64,000 bases of DNA from NCBI GenBank assembly GCA_021495925.1, contig JAKEKT010000008.1:552447-616446 (forward strand), read 5' to 3'. The position numbers and the translations under genes were made by a program. Below the pieces are notes generated by a model. The model did not search any database, had not been told where the DNA came from, and saw only the letters and a list, made by a program, of their open reading frames with translations. This DNA comes from Diplodia intermedia (Eukaryota; Ascomycota; Dothideomycetes; Botryosphaeriales; Botryosphaeriaceae). Below are positions 10,157-22,110 of the stretch, in pieces. The first letter of the stretch is position 1; the number at the start of each line of letters is the position of its first letter.

Positions 10157-11471
10157 ATGAGTCGACTTCCGGGGATCATGAGGTAGAATTTGGAACAATT
10201 ACTTGATGCGCTTGGCAAGACAGCCCGCTCAAACCATCGAATCTCAGATGCCGTGACGACCAAGACCAAGCTGAGTGAAACGTTATGCCTGACGAATTTC
10301 GCAGAGTTGAAAAGACGATGAGCGCATTCGGACTTGCTACGTTAGAGGTTCACCGGCGGCCGAGAGAGACGCGTCATTTGATTGGTCAAGCGCCTAGTAA
10401 GAAGGGAGCTCCGCCCCTCGAGCCGTTTGATGCACACTCCCCAGAGAATCCTCTGGCGCTATTTTAGGGAAAGATCTAGAAACCGGGCACTCCGTAGGCT
10501 TCGGGACGCGCCAGCTCGGCTAGGCTGCGGCTGTCTTTCCCGTCAGGGGTCAGCCACGGCCGGCGCCTTCAGCCGTACTCAGCCGCAATCTGATTCTATT
10601 TGGTAAGTGTGGCTGGCATGGCTGCCTGTTTCTCTAACGCTCGGCCTCCGCGCAGAATCCTGTCGCGTGCCCAGTTGCCGAAGCGGTCAGTTCCTCACCA
10701 CGCCCATCTCCGCACTCCCACGGCTTTTGCTTCTGGCCGTGTCCCCAATTACCGCCACCGTTCCGGAACCAACGACTCGGGGTCCTGGTCCGCCGCTTGG
10801 CACCTCTGCCCACGGGTGCTCGCAGCACCTCGAGCAAGCACCCGCAACAAAGCAATTATTCGGGCTCCAGCTGGTAGAAGGGATGCTAGCGTGCCGCTGC
10901 GGGGTGAGACGGCGCTCGGGCCAGCCAGGTTGTCCAGACTCTGTTCCCTGAGTCGATGTGGCAAATCCCGCGACCAGTAACTACTGTCTGCTTCATCTTT
11001 TACACGCTACTCCAGAAGTCTCGTTCCTGTCCGGTCGCCTTGGTCTACACTCCCTCGTCCAGGACTTGCAAAAACGCGCGTGAATGCACACGAGATGTGG
11101 AGACTGTGCTGCTCTTATGATGCCACAGCCCTTCTCCGTCTCTATCAAAGCCTCGCTCTCCAGCCGCTCTCTCTCTGTATTGTTTGTTCACTGCTGTTTC
11201 GGGGCGCTTGGACCCTCCACTTCAGCCTCAACCACCAGACCAAGCCACTCCTCCCTTTCCCCCGGGAGACGCCGAAGCCACCATCTCGATTACTGCGGAA
11301 GGGGCCGCGGCCCGAGTAGAATTGGAGGCCAGCATGTAGTGCGTGGCTATTGCAGCAGCTACAAAAGCATCCGCCTGCCTCAATGCCGTCCTAAGTGGAT
11401 ATTGGCTTTGGTTGCCGTCAGTCATTCCTTTGCTTGCTTGTTGCTCGTTTGATTCTTCGTTGTTGTTCAAA
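10157..11471. other. Intergenic between NIS1-like gene and MFS gene 2
   Basis: 1.3 kb with no supportable gene. Short open frames exist on both strands but have no domain, signal peptide or consistent splice sites. Confidence 0.6.
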
Positions 11472-13304
11472 ATGTCCACGCAGCAGAACCTGGCCGTTGT
11501 GCCGTCTCTCTTTTCAGACTCGAGGACCTCGTCTACCACCGATGTCAGCTCTTTCAGTGATGTGAAGGAGAAGAAGCAGGCCGACGAAGAATGCCGAAGC
11601 ATCCACACTGGCTCCGACTCCGAGGAGAAAAAGGACTCGGATTTGGTAAGCACGCCATTGTCCCTCACCACTGTTTGCTTCGGGCACTGACAGGCCTGCA
11701 AGGTTACTTGGGACGGCCCTGACGACCCGGCAAATCCGAAGAACTGGGGTCAATCGCGAAAGTGGGCCGTGAGTTTCCATCCCGGGATTGGCCTGGATGA
11801 AGCTAACACACAACAGACGACAATGATAGTCTCCGCGTTCGCTTTCGTGTCGCCTCTTTCTTCTTCCATGGCCGCCCCAGCCCTAGATCATATTGGAAAG
11901 GAGCTGCACATCCCCGACGGCTTCCAGCTTCAGATCGTTCTTTCCATCTTCCTCTTGGCATACTCGTTCGGCTCATTCATCTTGTCTCCGTGCTCCGAGA
12001 TATGGGGGCGTTCCTGGATCATCCGCATCGGCAATGCGGTTTTCGTCATCTTCAACACCGCCTGTGGCTTCTCCCAGTCAAGGGCTCAAATCACGGCGTT
12101 CCGTTTCATTTCTGGCTTTGGTGGGAGCGCCATGCTCGGAGTAAGTGTAGCAATCCTCCCGGAGCTACTTGATGCTAACCTTCCAAAGATGGGTGCAGGA
12201 GTCCTTTCTGATTGCTGGCATCCTTCTGAGCGAGGCAAGGGATTCAGCATCTATCAGCTCGCGCCTGTTCTCGGACCAGCTTTGGGCCCCATAGGTACGC
12301 CGCGTCACGCAGCAAGGAAGGCGGAGTGCTAACGCAAAATAGCCGGCGGCTTCATCTCCCAGTACACTACTTGGAGGTGGACGTTCTGGTCCATCACCCT
12401 CTTCAACGTCTTCATCCAAACCCTCGGCCTCTTCCTGCTCCGCGAAACATACGCTCCTCGCATCCTCCTCCTCAAGGCCCGCGAGCTCCGCGCAAAGACC
12501 GGCAACGCGAGTCTCCGTACGCAATGGGAGCGCGACGACCGCACCCTACCCAAGCTTCTCGCCATCTCCCTCACCAGGCCCTGGCGGCTGCTCGCCACTC
12601 AGCCCATTGTCCAGATGCTGGCGCTTTACCAAGCCTACAACTACGGCATGCTGTACCTTCTTATCTCCAGCTTCCCCTCTTTGTGGGAAGGAAAGTACGG
12701 GATGAGCAAGGGTGTTGCCAGCTTAAACTACATCTCCCTGGCCGTCGGGTCGCTTATCGGCGCTCAGCTCTGCGGGCCTCTAATGGACGCCATCTACAGG
12801 CGGCTCCAGAAGCGCAGCGGCGGTGCTGCGGACGAAGCCGGCCCACCCGAGTTCCGCATCCCGATGATGATTCCGGCATCGGTCATCAGCCCATGCGGTA
12901 TTTTCCTGTACGCGTGGTCCGCGCAGGCGCAGTGTTTCTGGCTCGTGCCGAACGTAAGACCCATGATCTCTTGGCCAATGGCAGCAGGCATGCTAACACA
13001 CCTCGCGCAGATTGGGGCCGCGCTCTTCGCCTGTGGGAGCATGATTTCCTACCAGTGCATCCAGACGTATATTGTCGACTGCTACGCGCAGTACTCGGCC
13101 TCGGCTTCGGCTGCGTCGAGCTTCCTGCGGTCGCTCGCTGCGTTTGGGTTCCCGCTGTTCGTTCCTTACCTATTCAAATCCCTGGGATACGGGCTTGGTG
13201 GAAGTATCCTGGGAGCCGTTGCTGTCGTTCTAGGCATTCCTGCGCCGTTGATTTTCTGGAAGTACGGCAAGGCAATCCGGGAATGGAGCAGCTTTGACGG
13301 TTGA
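11472..13304 (+). CDS. MFS multidrug-type transporter, DHA1
   Basis: Six exons (11472-11645, 11703-11768, 11817-12140, 12189-12294, 12343-12953, 13011-13304) give 524 aa. A Ser/Glu/Lys-rich N-terminus of about 58 residues precedes TWDGPDDPANPKNWGQSRKW, the typical entry to TM1 in fungal DHA1 drug:H+ antiporters. Motif-A region reads SEIWGRSWIIRIGN and motif C region QLAPVLGPALGPIAGGF. Twelve TM segments are expected with a basic loop RARELRAKTG-type between TM6 and TM7. It likely exports toxic or secondary metabolites across the plasma membrane. For intron 1 the acceptor AAG at 11702 is preferred to CAG at 11693, because a CTGAC branch site lies 12 bp from the former and only 3 bp from the latter. 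Confidence 0.88.
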
Positions 13305-13835
13305 GGCGCCGACTTTTGTTTTTAGCATAGCAGGAGGTGTTACTGGTTGTTCGGATCGGAAAAGTCTAGTCTTACTTAATATGTGAACCCTGTGACGGAA
13401 ACAACAGGGTGCAATTACACTGCAACAACGGTCCAGCTTTTCATGATAGTGTTTCTGTGCGCTGTGGTTCTGGCAATCCTGCGCCTCCCATCACGCACGT
13501 GGGCGGCTCAATGGCGCCAGCGAATCACTTACGCAATCGAAACCCTTTGCGCAATTGCACGGCCGGCTAGCGTTACTCCAGCCAAGTCATTCCGAACATC
13601 ACGCCTTATTTAGGCCCTACCCCACACTCTGGCGCCTGGTTCAAGGCCGACTACTTGTCCTGTAGCTTTCCCGCCGTTCTGTTCATTCCTGCAGCTTTCT
13701 CGCACTTTAGCAGAGCTGTCAGCAGTCCCCGTCCACCCCACACTTTTGGACCGCAGGCCCGTCCATCATTGAAATAGAGTGCAGGGCCGGAGTTCGGTAG
13801 AGCGAAAAAGCTTGGAACGGACAAAGGACACGGTC
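13305..13835. other. Intergenic, tandem genes
   Basis: About 530 bp forming the 3' region of MFS gene 2 and the 5' region of the next gene. A hairpin lies at 13387-13410. No gene seen. Confidence 0.55.
13387..13410. repeat. Inverted repeat after MFS gene 2
   Basis: ACCCTGT (13387-13393) and ACAGGGT (13404-13410) form a perfect 7-bp stem with a 10-base loop, 83 bp after the MFS stop codon. It could fold in the 3' UTR; no known element recognised. Confidence 0.5.
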
Positions 13836-15069
13836 ATGGCTACCACCACACATTACGGACAAGCCTCTTATCTACGCGGCAACGAGGGTTTCCACACTGC
13901 AGGTTCTCCATCGAACATCCCTTCTTTGACCCCTGCCAGCACGCGGGGCAGCAGCTACGATACATCTTCTCCTCCATATCACCACACGCGCAATGACGTA
14001 CTTGAGGGCACCGTGTTCCCCGAGTTTAGGAAAAACGAAGACAGCGACGTAAACAAGCTTCAGAAGGAAGATCCGATGGGGATAGACATGTGGAAATTCT
14101 ACCGGAACCAGTCCAATGTGCCCGATGCTGAGCGCATGGAAAACATGACGTGGCGGATGATGGCCATCAACCTCCGCAAAGCGCAACAGAAGAAAGAGTG
14201 CGCACTCTCCCACGCCTTATATAGCCCGTTTCGGAAGCTGACCGGATCCCAGTTCGTCTCATGCAGCGGTGGGACACGCCAGAGCTCCCAATGCGAAGAA
14301 TTGGTCGAAGCAACAGGCCATGGCCAATCCGAGCAAACCAAACCAAATGACTCCTGGCGGCAGAGTGGGCACCATCAAGTCCGAAGACCTCGGCGACTAC
14401 CAATTCAACTTCACTTCCAACTTCTTGCAGGTACCTAATGGTCCCGCGCACTTCCAAACACCCTTTGAATACAGCGTGTTGAATGGCCCACGCGGCCACG
14501 TCCGGATGCCTGATGGACTTAAGCAAGATCCCGACATGGCCGGAACGCATGCACGACATGTGTCATTGGGTGCGGGGTACCCCGACGATTCCTTCGGCAT
14601 CAAATCCGACTTGACCCACGTTCAACACGCATCTGGTGGCAACGTCACCCTGTGGGATCCGGGCTGGGCCGAGGAAGCGTTCGGGGGCCAATCTCTGTAT
14701 GACACGCCGGAAGTCAAAAAGGAGGAAGTTGAACACGAGCCTTTGTTTGATGCTGCTGGCTTTCTCTTGCCGGAGAACTGGATTACACATGACCCTCCTC
14801 AGGACTTCGGCAGCCGATCCTCAATGCTAAACCATCATGAGACCGCGCAAAGCCTGTCGCAGTGGCAGCAATTGGAACATAACCATTATGCCGAGTTTTC
14901 GGGACAGAGGCCTCAGTTTGGAACGCAGCTGGACCGGTACGGGCCTATGTTCACGACTTCAGGGTTTGACCCGAGTACCACTACACAGTTACCAACAAAA
15001 CACCGAGTAATACGCTCGGGCCAGGCGTCAGGTTCTAGCACGGGGAGAAAACGCCGAAAGGAGAGATGA
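13836..15069 (+). CDS. Protein with AreA GATA-like domain, no zinc finger
   Basis: Two exons (13836-14197, 14253-15069) give 392 aa. The domain at about residues 76-115 (MWKFYRNQSNVPDAERMENM followed by TWRMMAINLRK) is the conserved non-zinc-finger segment first defined in the nitrogen regulator AreA. No C-x2-C...C-x2-C GATA finger follows; the rest is Ser/Pro/Gln-rich with acidic patches and ends in a basic tail GRKRRKER, a likely nuclear signal. This points to a transcriptional co-regulator rather than a DNA-binding GATA factor. The intron has donor GTGCGC, branch CTGAC and acceptor at 14252; the closer-looking CAG at about 14266 breaks the frame. Orthologues exist widely but their function is not established, to my knowledge. 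Confidence 0.72.
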
Positions 15070-15804
15070 CCAAAGGCACTGTTTTATTTTACAAAGGGTT
15101 GATTTCCTAGAACACAGGAATATCATGGAAAGGCTCCTTTTTTACCTGGTACTTGGTGGGCTACCCGCATGCTTCATGACTACTGGTACAACAATGACTT
15201 GGGATTCTCCCTCAAGCAGTGAGTACTGCATTTGGGATACAGCCCGCGAGTACTTGCTACTTTGGACTCTGATGTGATAAGTAATCTCTGTCTCTTCCGT
15301 GCTGGTGCGCCCTTGGAGCGCTTTGGACGGCCTCTTTTCGAGATCAACGCGAACGATTTGTCGAATGCTATGAGAAAATACTGGTGGAGCTTGTGTTGCT
15401 AGCATCAAGCAGAGATGAAAATGGTATCTGCATGAACTCCTTTGTGGTTCATTGGTTGAATGGGTACGCTGACAGGTTCGGAGTCGGTCAAGCGTATGCT
15501 AGTGCCTAGGATAGCTGGTCGCCTGAGTTGAGGACTGTCATACTGGGCTAGCGAATGGGACAGATCCAGGTTGTGGGGGCCCGATCATTTGCGGATGTTA
15601 CAGCGTATAGATCAGCCAGGAGTCCGCTAATTCTTCCAGTGAGACATGAGACTACCAGAAGTTGTTATATCAGTGCATCACCTCTATGAATCCTGATTTG
15701 TTGTGTACAAACATAGGCCGGGCACAACCGAACCCAGCCGTGGAGGGTATATCGAATTTGAACTTGAAATCATCAAACCATGCATGCATAGCTCGTGCAT
15801 CAGC
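15070..15804. other. Convergent 3' regions
   Basis: 735 bp between the stop codons of the GATA-like gene and VPS39. No gene, repeat or RNA recognised. Confidence 0.55.
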
Positions 15805-18800
15805 TTACCCGAAGGTGTCCCACCGGCGGATCCCCATTTCCAACTTCCCGAAATCCGCATCGCCGCCCCTCTTGGCTCCAAGTACGGAGCCCGCACGGTT
15901 GAAACAACCGTAATGGACCACCGTGCCATCGGGATAAACTCTGATTGCACTGTTCCCGAACCGCTTCCCGCAGACCCTACAGTGCCTGTCCTCCCCAATG
16001 ACCACCCTTCTGTTCCTTCCACCCACCATTCCCAGCGGTCCGGTACCTAGCAGTAGAGCAGATTCGACCCCGAGCTTCTCGACAGCGCGCAACTGAGACA
16101 CAATGCGCTCCTCGTTCATCACGCTGTTGGCGCTGCGAATGCGGCCGCAGAAATAGGATTCCAAGTCCTTGATCGGGAGCACAGACGGAATAAGCTCCAG
16201 TGTTGACGAGGCCGGTAGACGAGCGCCGTGCTTGGAGAGGAGGGAGAGCGCGGGCTCCCAGTTCGCTTTATGGGGGGGAGGCGGAGTAAGATAGAGTGAG
16301 AGAAGAGTGTGGTAGATGGATGGCTCAGCATCCTCTGGGTCTTGTTGCTGTGAGGCACCCTGCTGGCGGGACTGCGGTCGACTGGATGGTGTTACGAAAG
16401 TCGGTTGTTGTGAGGCGGTGAGGTAAACATGGTTACAGTATCTAGACTAAGTCAGTACAACAGTACCGCGGCAAAAGGGGCTCGGTTGGCGCATACTCTT
16501 CTGCTTTGTCGTAATCTTCAAGCTGGAAGACGTAGATCTGGAGGGCTTGCTTGTGTTGGCCCATTTTGCTGAGAACAATTGCACGTGGCTCGTAGAAGTC
16601 CGGCACTGCGTACCTGCATTAGCATTTGCTCCAAACGCCGGCACATACTACACTTACCGTCCTGCGGGAGTGCTCGGAAAATCCTGGCTTTGTTGTACTG
16701 ATGGCTATTCCTCAAGAACGTTTCCAACTTCTCCCGCCATTCTTTGTGTTCCTCCTCGCTTTCAAATACATCACTTTCTCTTGCCTTCAGCAGTCGATCA
16801 AGATACTCGTCGACGAGCCTCTGGTGGAAATCAGGCGTCCGATCACCAAGCTCGTTGATGATGTGTTCCAGGTACCGGACAGAGAGCTTGAGATCGATTG
16901 CGTGCAAGAAGTCTAGCACACGATCCCGGGGCAGGGTCTCCGCATTTTCGGTATCCGCGAGGAATATCTCCATTCCTTTTGCAGGATCAGCGCGAACGGG
17001 CCACTCGGCGTACTCCAAAATCAGGTCAATCAGGTCAGGCGGTAATTGCTGAAGATATGCTATGGTCCTTTGCGGGCCACGAAGTGCAGGCGTGACATCT
17101 TCGCCTTCGTCTTCTTTCCCAAACTTCTCGAGCAACTCCAAAGCTTCGTGGTGCATCTTCTTGCCATGCAAGAAGTCGATGAGATCTGTGTATCGGCCAC
17201 TCTCATACAGCTTCTCCCGGACCACTTCAGGATCGCAGAAGTTGTCGAGACGGAACAAAGGACCAGCCATCCCGGGCCTCGCAAGCATGTATGCTCGAAA
17301 CAAGGTCGTATCCGTGATGCGCGCCACTTTGTGCAGTCGTTCGGGCCAGCTGATTTCCTCCGGCTCTTCCGGTAGAAGGATGAACTGAGCGAATGGAGGC
17401 TTATAGTTCTCTCTCTGCTGCTCCTTGGGCGGAAGCGGCTGCTTGAGCGTGCCATCGTAGTTGATGAACTTCTGGAGCTGCGCACGGGTCTGTGCCAGAA
17501 AACCAAAAAGTGCAGTGACGGCCACGATCAAGTCTTTCCCTTCTACAATCACATGAGCATACATCATTCGGCGGTTCGCGGGGTGCGGTACTTACGCAGT
17601 GGCTTGTCCTCCTCGGCAAGGCTGTCAACGGACTTCTTCCCTTTGACACTTACCGTATCACTGTCTGCCTTGAAGGAGCGGACAGACGCAGTGTCAGAGT
17701 CTACGGTCTTTTTCTGCTCGGCCACCAGCCTTCCAAACATAGCTCTAGTAAGGGTATTTCCAGAGTGTTTCTCGGCCGGGGCGGTCTCTTCGTCATCTTC
17801 GGGTTCGGCCTCGACGTCGCTCTCCCTGGGCTCTTCGACGATAGAGAGATCGCCAGCGATGGATTTCGGATAAAGGGCGATGACTTTCTCGGGTTGTGCA
17901 ACTGCATCGGAGAAAAGGTCCATGGCTTCGCGGTAGCGTCTCTGTTGAAACAGACTCTGCGCCTTGAGGATCTGCACTTCTCGGATGCGGCCCTCTTTGT
18001 CCTTGAGGAGAGTGTCTTCCAGCATGTTTAGGAGACTGACGGCCTCATCATAGCGGCCGTTGGCTACAAGTTCGTCGATTTGCTCTTCGTAGTGCAAAGC
18101 ACCCATGCGCCAGATACACCTATCACTGGCAACAAGGAAACCTTTGCCGGCATGGGCCAGGCTGATGTTGGGCTGAGGGACGTGGAGGAAGGCTGCATTG
18201 GGAATGTTGATGGTCTGGAGCAAGTTCAGCGTGTCGGGATTGCGAACTTCGAGAGCGCCCTTTGCAGGAGGCTGCAAAGCCAGCATGTAAGGATAGGAGT
18301 ATCCAATGGCCTCGGGAGCAACGGTCCATGGAATCTGGCGCTTTTCCAGAGCTTTGCCGCCAGTGTCGATGAACAGGCTATTGACATCCTTGGCCAGCAG
18401 CATCTCGGAGTCGCCCAGCCTTGTTGCCATGGGCTTGGGCACCCAGCTGCCCATGGCCATGTAGCTCATGCCCGAAGTGTTTACGGCGCCGAAGCGGTTG
18501 AGCTGCTGGGCAGCAGAATCGCTCAAGGAGCTCGGCTTCACAATGTCTGTGACCTCCTGGGTCTCTATGTCGACCATGACGAAGCCAGGGTCCATTCCAG
18601 CAACAATATTGGTGCCCGTTGCCCATGTGAGCGACTTGACGGTAGATACCAGGGTGATTTCAGCCGTATCCTCCGAGAGCTCCATGTCCTGCCACGCCCA
18701 CAGTATGATCCTCCGCTTGACGGCGACGGCGAGACGCGAGACGATGGAGGGAATGCCGGTCGAAGGGTCCTTTACGATGTTGGAGGTGACGGCGAAGGTG

Positions 18801-19233
18801 GCAGCACCCTTGGTCTTCTCCAGGCGCTCCTGCAGCTCGTACGTCTGCAAGTCGTAGATGGAGACATAGTTGTCGCTCAACGATACAAGGATGTTCGACT
18901 CCTTGATCATGGCCAGCTGCTGGACGGGGCGGCGGGAGAATTTCTCGACCTCGCGCAACAGGTCGGCGGGCTTCTGCCGGGGGCGAGGCGGGTCGTCGCC
19001 ATCGTCGGCGGAAGCGGGGGCCGGCTCGGGCTCGGGCTCGTCGTTCAGCTCGTTCAGGCGGTAGATGCGCAGACAGCCGGTGTTGAGGCCAACCAGCAGG
19101 CGATCGCCTGTCTCGGTCAGCTCGAGTCGCGGTGTCGGCGGATCAGCATACCATAGGCGAGGATGGAGTCGATTTTGGACTTGTCGCGTTGGCGGAACTC
19201 GACGACAGGCCGAGCAATGAAGGCGGTCAGCAT
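15805..19233 (-). CDS. VPS39: HOPS complex subunit VPS39/VAM6
   Basis: Five minus-strand exons (19152-19233, 17596-19107, 16658-17542, 16497-16605, 15805-16441) give 1,074 aa, normal for the family. The N-terminus MLTAFIARPVVEFRQRDKSK starts the citron-homology (CNH) beta-propeller, about residues 15-300. An alpha-solenoid with clathrin-type repeats follows, including the Vps39 linker regions. The C-terminus carries a zinc ribbon with C1017-x2-C1020 and H1039-x2-C1042. VPS39 binds Rab7/Ypt7 on the vacuole and, in HOPS, tethers membranes for homotypic and endosome-vacuole fusion. An Asp/Glu-rich and Ser/Asp-rich insert lies near residues 430-500. For intron 3 the acceptor giving QDVPDFYEP at 16606 is correct in phase; a nearer CAG is not used. 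Divergent to the Pth11-like receptor. Confidence 0.95.
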
Positions 19234-20291
19234 GGTCGCGAGGCGGCGCAGTAGCGAGCCGTCTCACTCCATGCAGCGTCGCGGGGAGCTGTGGGTGGGG
19301 TGGTGAGGATGGCTGCAGCCGTTGGTGGAGCCGCGTGCCAGAGCTCGGCGGTGACGATGCCAATGCAGCCCGGCCACGACTTTCCACGACTTCCAATCTT
19401 AGCCGACGACTCCCAACCTGAGCCGACGACTTCCAACATCCACTCCTGCGCTGGCAGGGCTCCTGCTCCATCCGTGGAGCTGTCTGGTCTGGCGCCGCCA
19501 CTTCAAGCTGCGTGCACCCGAACCCGGCCTCCTGTCTCACCCGTTGCCCTCTGCTGCAGGTTGCCGGCTACGTGATTGTAATGTATCGTTGAGCCTCCGG
19601 CCGGCCTGCGCTGCCAATTACAGAGCCTAAAGCCGACCTCGAAAGGTCTACGCCATGCTCGGTCTGTCTCGTACCTCGAGACCTTCGAGACCAGTTAGCC
19701 CTGCGCCAGAGTCACTTCTGTCTGGAGACAAAGACGCTCGGCTCCTGCTCCTTCCACTCGACAGAATCCGGTGCGACTCAGCCCCAGCTTTGCCAATTTC
19801 CGCTGGGCTCTGAGGCCATGGGAACTTGTTTCGGCGAGTTGGATACGGCGTTGTGTCGGCCGCACGCTTCTCGGCCTCTCCGGCCCTTCATCATCCATCC
19901 CCCACGCCAGCTGTTCCCGTTCCTGCCTTTGACCCAAGTACGCCAATTCCTGTCGAATTAAGTAGCGGGCATAGCTTTGTCAAGAAGTAGTCATGCATGA
20001 GGGCCATCAGAATGATGTGTTCCCCTTCTGCAAAAGCGCTCCTACCTCCCGGTCTCGCTCTTTTGTCTTTGGGACGCGTCTGACACCCCTCTCTTGTTTT
20101 GCAAGCTTCAACCGCTTGCAGTCCAGCCTACAGTGTGGCAAGAGCCGGTCCTTGGTCTGTCATACCACGTAGTGACTTTTTTTATTCCCTTGTCGTATAC
20201 GTATCCTACAAATAAATGATCGGGATTTAACTGCCATCCTGCTCGTATAACCCTTACTCTTCCACAGGCTCTTCTCTCTTTTCAGCCCGCC
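19234..20291. other. Divergent intergenic region, VPS39 and receptor
   Basis: About 1.06 kb with both promoters. It contains a 20-bp repeat in three units (19387-19446). No gene seen. Confidence 0.55.
19387..19446. repeat. Three-unit 20-bp tandem repeat
   Basis: CGACTTCCAATCTTAGCCGA, CGACTCCCAACCTGAGCCGA and a third unit starting CGACTTCCAACATCC follow one another without gaps. They lie 154-213 bp upstream of the VPS39 start, in its promoter or 5' leader. Confidence 0.75.
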
Positions 20292-22110
20292 ATGACGCCG
20301 ATGAACGGACGCCAGCTGATAATGTGGGACTTGGCCATTTCACTGATCATTATATCCAGCTTTTTGATGGTTGGTCGCCTCTATGTCAGGTTCCTCATGC
20401 TGAAAGCACCAGGGTGGGACGACTACTTTGCAATCTTCGCCTGGGCAAGTTCTTAGCGCTTTTACCATTTTCCTCTCCTTGCTTGTTCCTGACGACCTAT
20501 AGATCTGTCTCCTGGGGCAGGCTTCCATTGAAATTGCCGGTGAGCGTTGTGGTGCGAAGCTTGAGGTTTGTACGAGACTAATCGCAACGTAGCAACCTAC
20601 AACGGCTCCGGCAGGGACATGCATCTGGTGCCGCAGAACCAAATCCGCACTTACTTCATGGTACAACCCCGTGGTATTCATTAGGCTTTGGCAACTGACT
20701 ACCTCAACAGCTCCTTCCAACTGCACAGCTTCTGTATTTCCTTGGAACCGGATTTGTACGTCTGTCTATTCTGGCCTTTCTGCCGCGCCTGAACAAAGAG
20801 AGTGAGTTCTTGGCTCGTAGCCCAGTTATAGATAATCTGACGCATACCCAGGGTTATTCATGAAGTGGGTGTACATCGTTGGCATTGGTATCGCCATTCT
20901 CACCGCCGGATCTTTCTTCACGCTCCTGTTTGAGTGCAGCCCTGTCAGGTAAAACCTTTCATGTCCGGGTCTCCATATCTACTGATTCCATCCAGAGCAT
21001 TGTGGGACAAGACCATCCCGGGCGCCAACTGTCTAGCCCCTCCCAGAGAGGCCGCACTCATGTACATACACAGTACGTCATCGATCCTCTATCTTCCAAG
21101 ACACTGACGCCTCTGCAGATGGTCTCAGCATCTTTTTCGACCTAGTCCTGTTGGTCATGCCAATGTGGGTTCTCCATAGAAAGATGATCTTCACAGTGAG
21201 GACCATCAAAGTTGCTCTTGTCTTCGCCGTGGGTAAGGATACGTCGTCGACTGTGCTGCTATTTTGTCTGATATTGGCACGCAGGCGTCTTTACTCTCGT
21301 TACTGGAATCATCCGCCTTTCCAGTAAGCGTATACCTGGTTCGGATAATCATCTTGGCTGATAATTGCAGCAATCATCACAATAAACATGGCGGTCAACA
21401 CGTGTGTTCTCCAATCCTTGTCTGCGCGGGGTTGACTGACTTACTCCTGCAGCACCTACAACGTCACCTTCGCAGCCGTCTGGACCAATCTCGAAGGCCA
21501 TTGCGGACTCTGGGTAGCATGCTTCCCCGCACTCCAACCATTGGTCCGGCGTGTCGCTGCCCGTCTTGGCTTTCGTTCTGCTGGCTCCAAGCGCTCCTCC
21601 AACCCTACGAACAAAGCTCCGTCGAACAACCAGAGTCACACCTCCACTCGTATCTCCACGCCACTTCACAAAAGGATCCGTGCCAGAGGGGATGTTGCCA
21701 ACACGACCAACGAACCTGCTTCGAAAGAGCACACTGCGTCCACGACCAGCAATCAAAGTAATATGCCACTACCCAGAAAGACGGGTGGCACTGACTGTGA
21801 ACCGGTTCAGCCCGGTACTGCTGTCTCCTCGACATTTGTCAGCGAGGGTGAAGCGAGTGATCCAGATGCTGAGTATGGAATGGACCAGTGTGATGATAGC
21901 GAAGAGGAGGAAAATTGGGAGGACGTGGACTTTGGGGAGCCAGCGCCAGCAGGCGTAGACTTGGAGATGGGAGAGGAGGAGTTGCGGGTGCTCATGCCGC
22001 AGCCATTGATTGGAATAATGAGGACAACAGTTGTCAGGCAGGAGAGTGAGGCTAGGACGAGCTTGTATGACAGGGAATGTGTCCGTGGATGGGAAGAGAG
22101 GGACGAATGA
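20292..22110 (+). CDS. Pth11-like seven-TM receptor (rhodopsin-type fungal membrane protein)
   Basis: Ten exons join in phase to 454 aa (20292-20444, 20503-20539, 20593-20660, 20711-20801, 20852-20948, 20996-21072, 21119-21232, 21285-21323, 21371-21401, 21453-22110). TM1 is LAISLIIISSFLMVGRLYVR, and KAPGWDDYFAIFAW is the family's loop before TM2. NKERLFMKWVYIVG, WDKTIPGANC and NVTFAAVWTNLEGHCGLWVA are further family landmarks. There is no N-terminal CFEM domain. The roughly 190-residue tail is Ser/Lys-rich, then very acidic (DDSEEEENWEDVDFGE), suited to cytosolic signalling. Relatives include the Magnaporthe surface sensor Pth11. Intron 1 starts GCAAGT, so it is a GC-AG intron; no in-frame GT donor nearby joins the conserved TM segments. 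Confidence 0.8.

Noticed and set aside
3088..13304. Secondary-metabolite gene cluster
   Set aside because: Two MFS genes are present but there is no polyketide synthase, peptide synthetase, terpene cyclase, P450 or pathway regulator.
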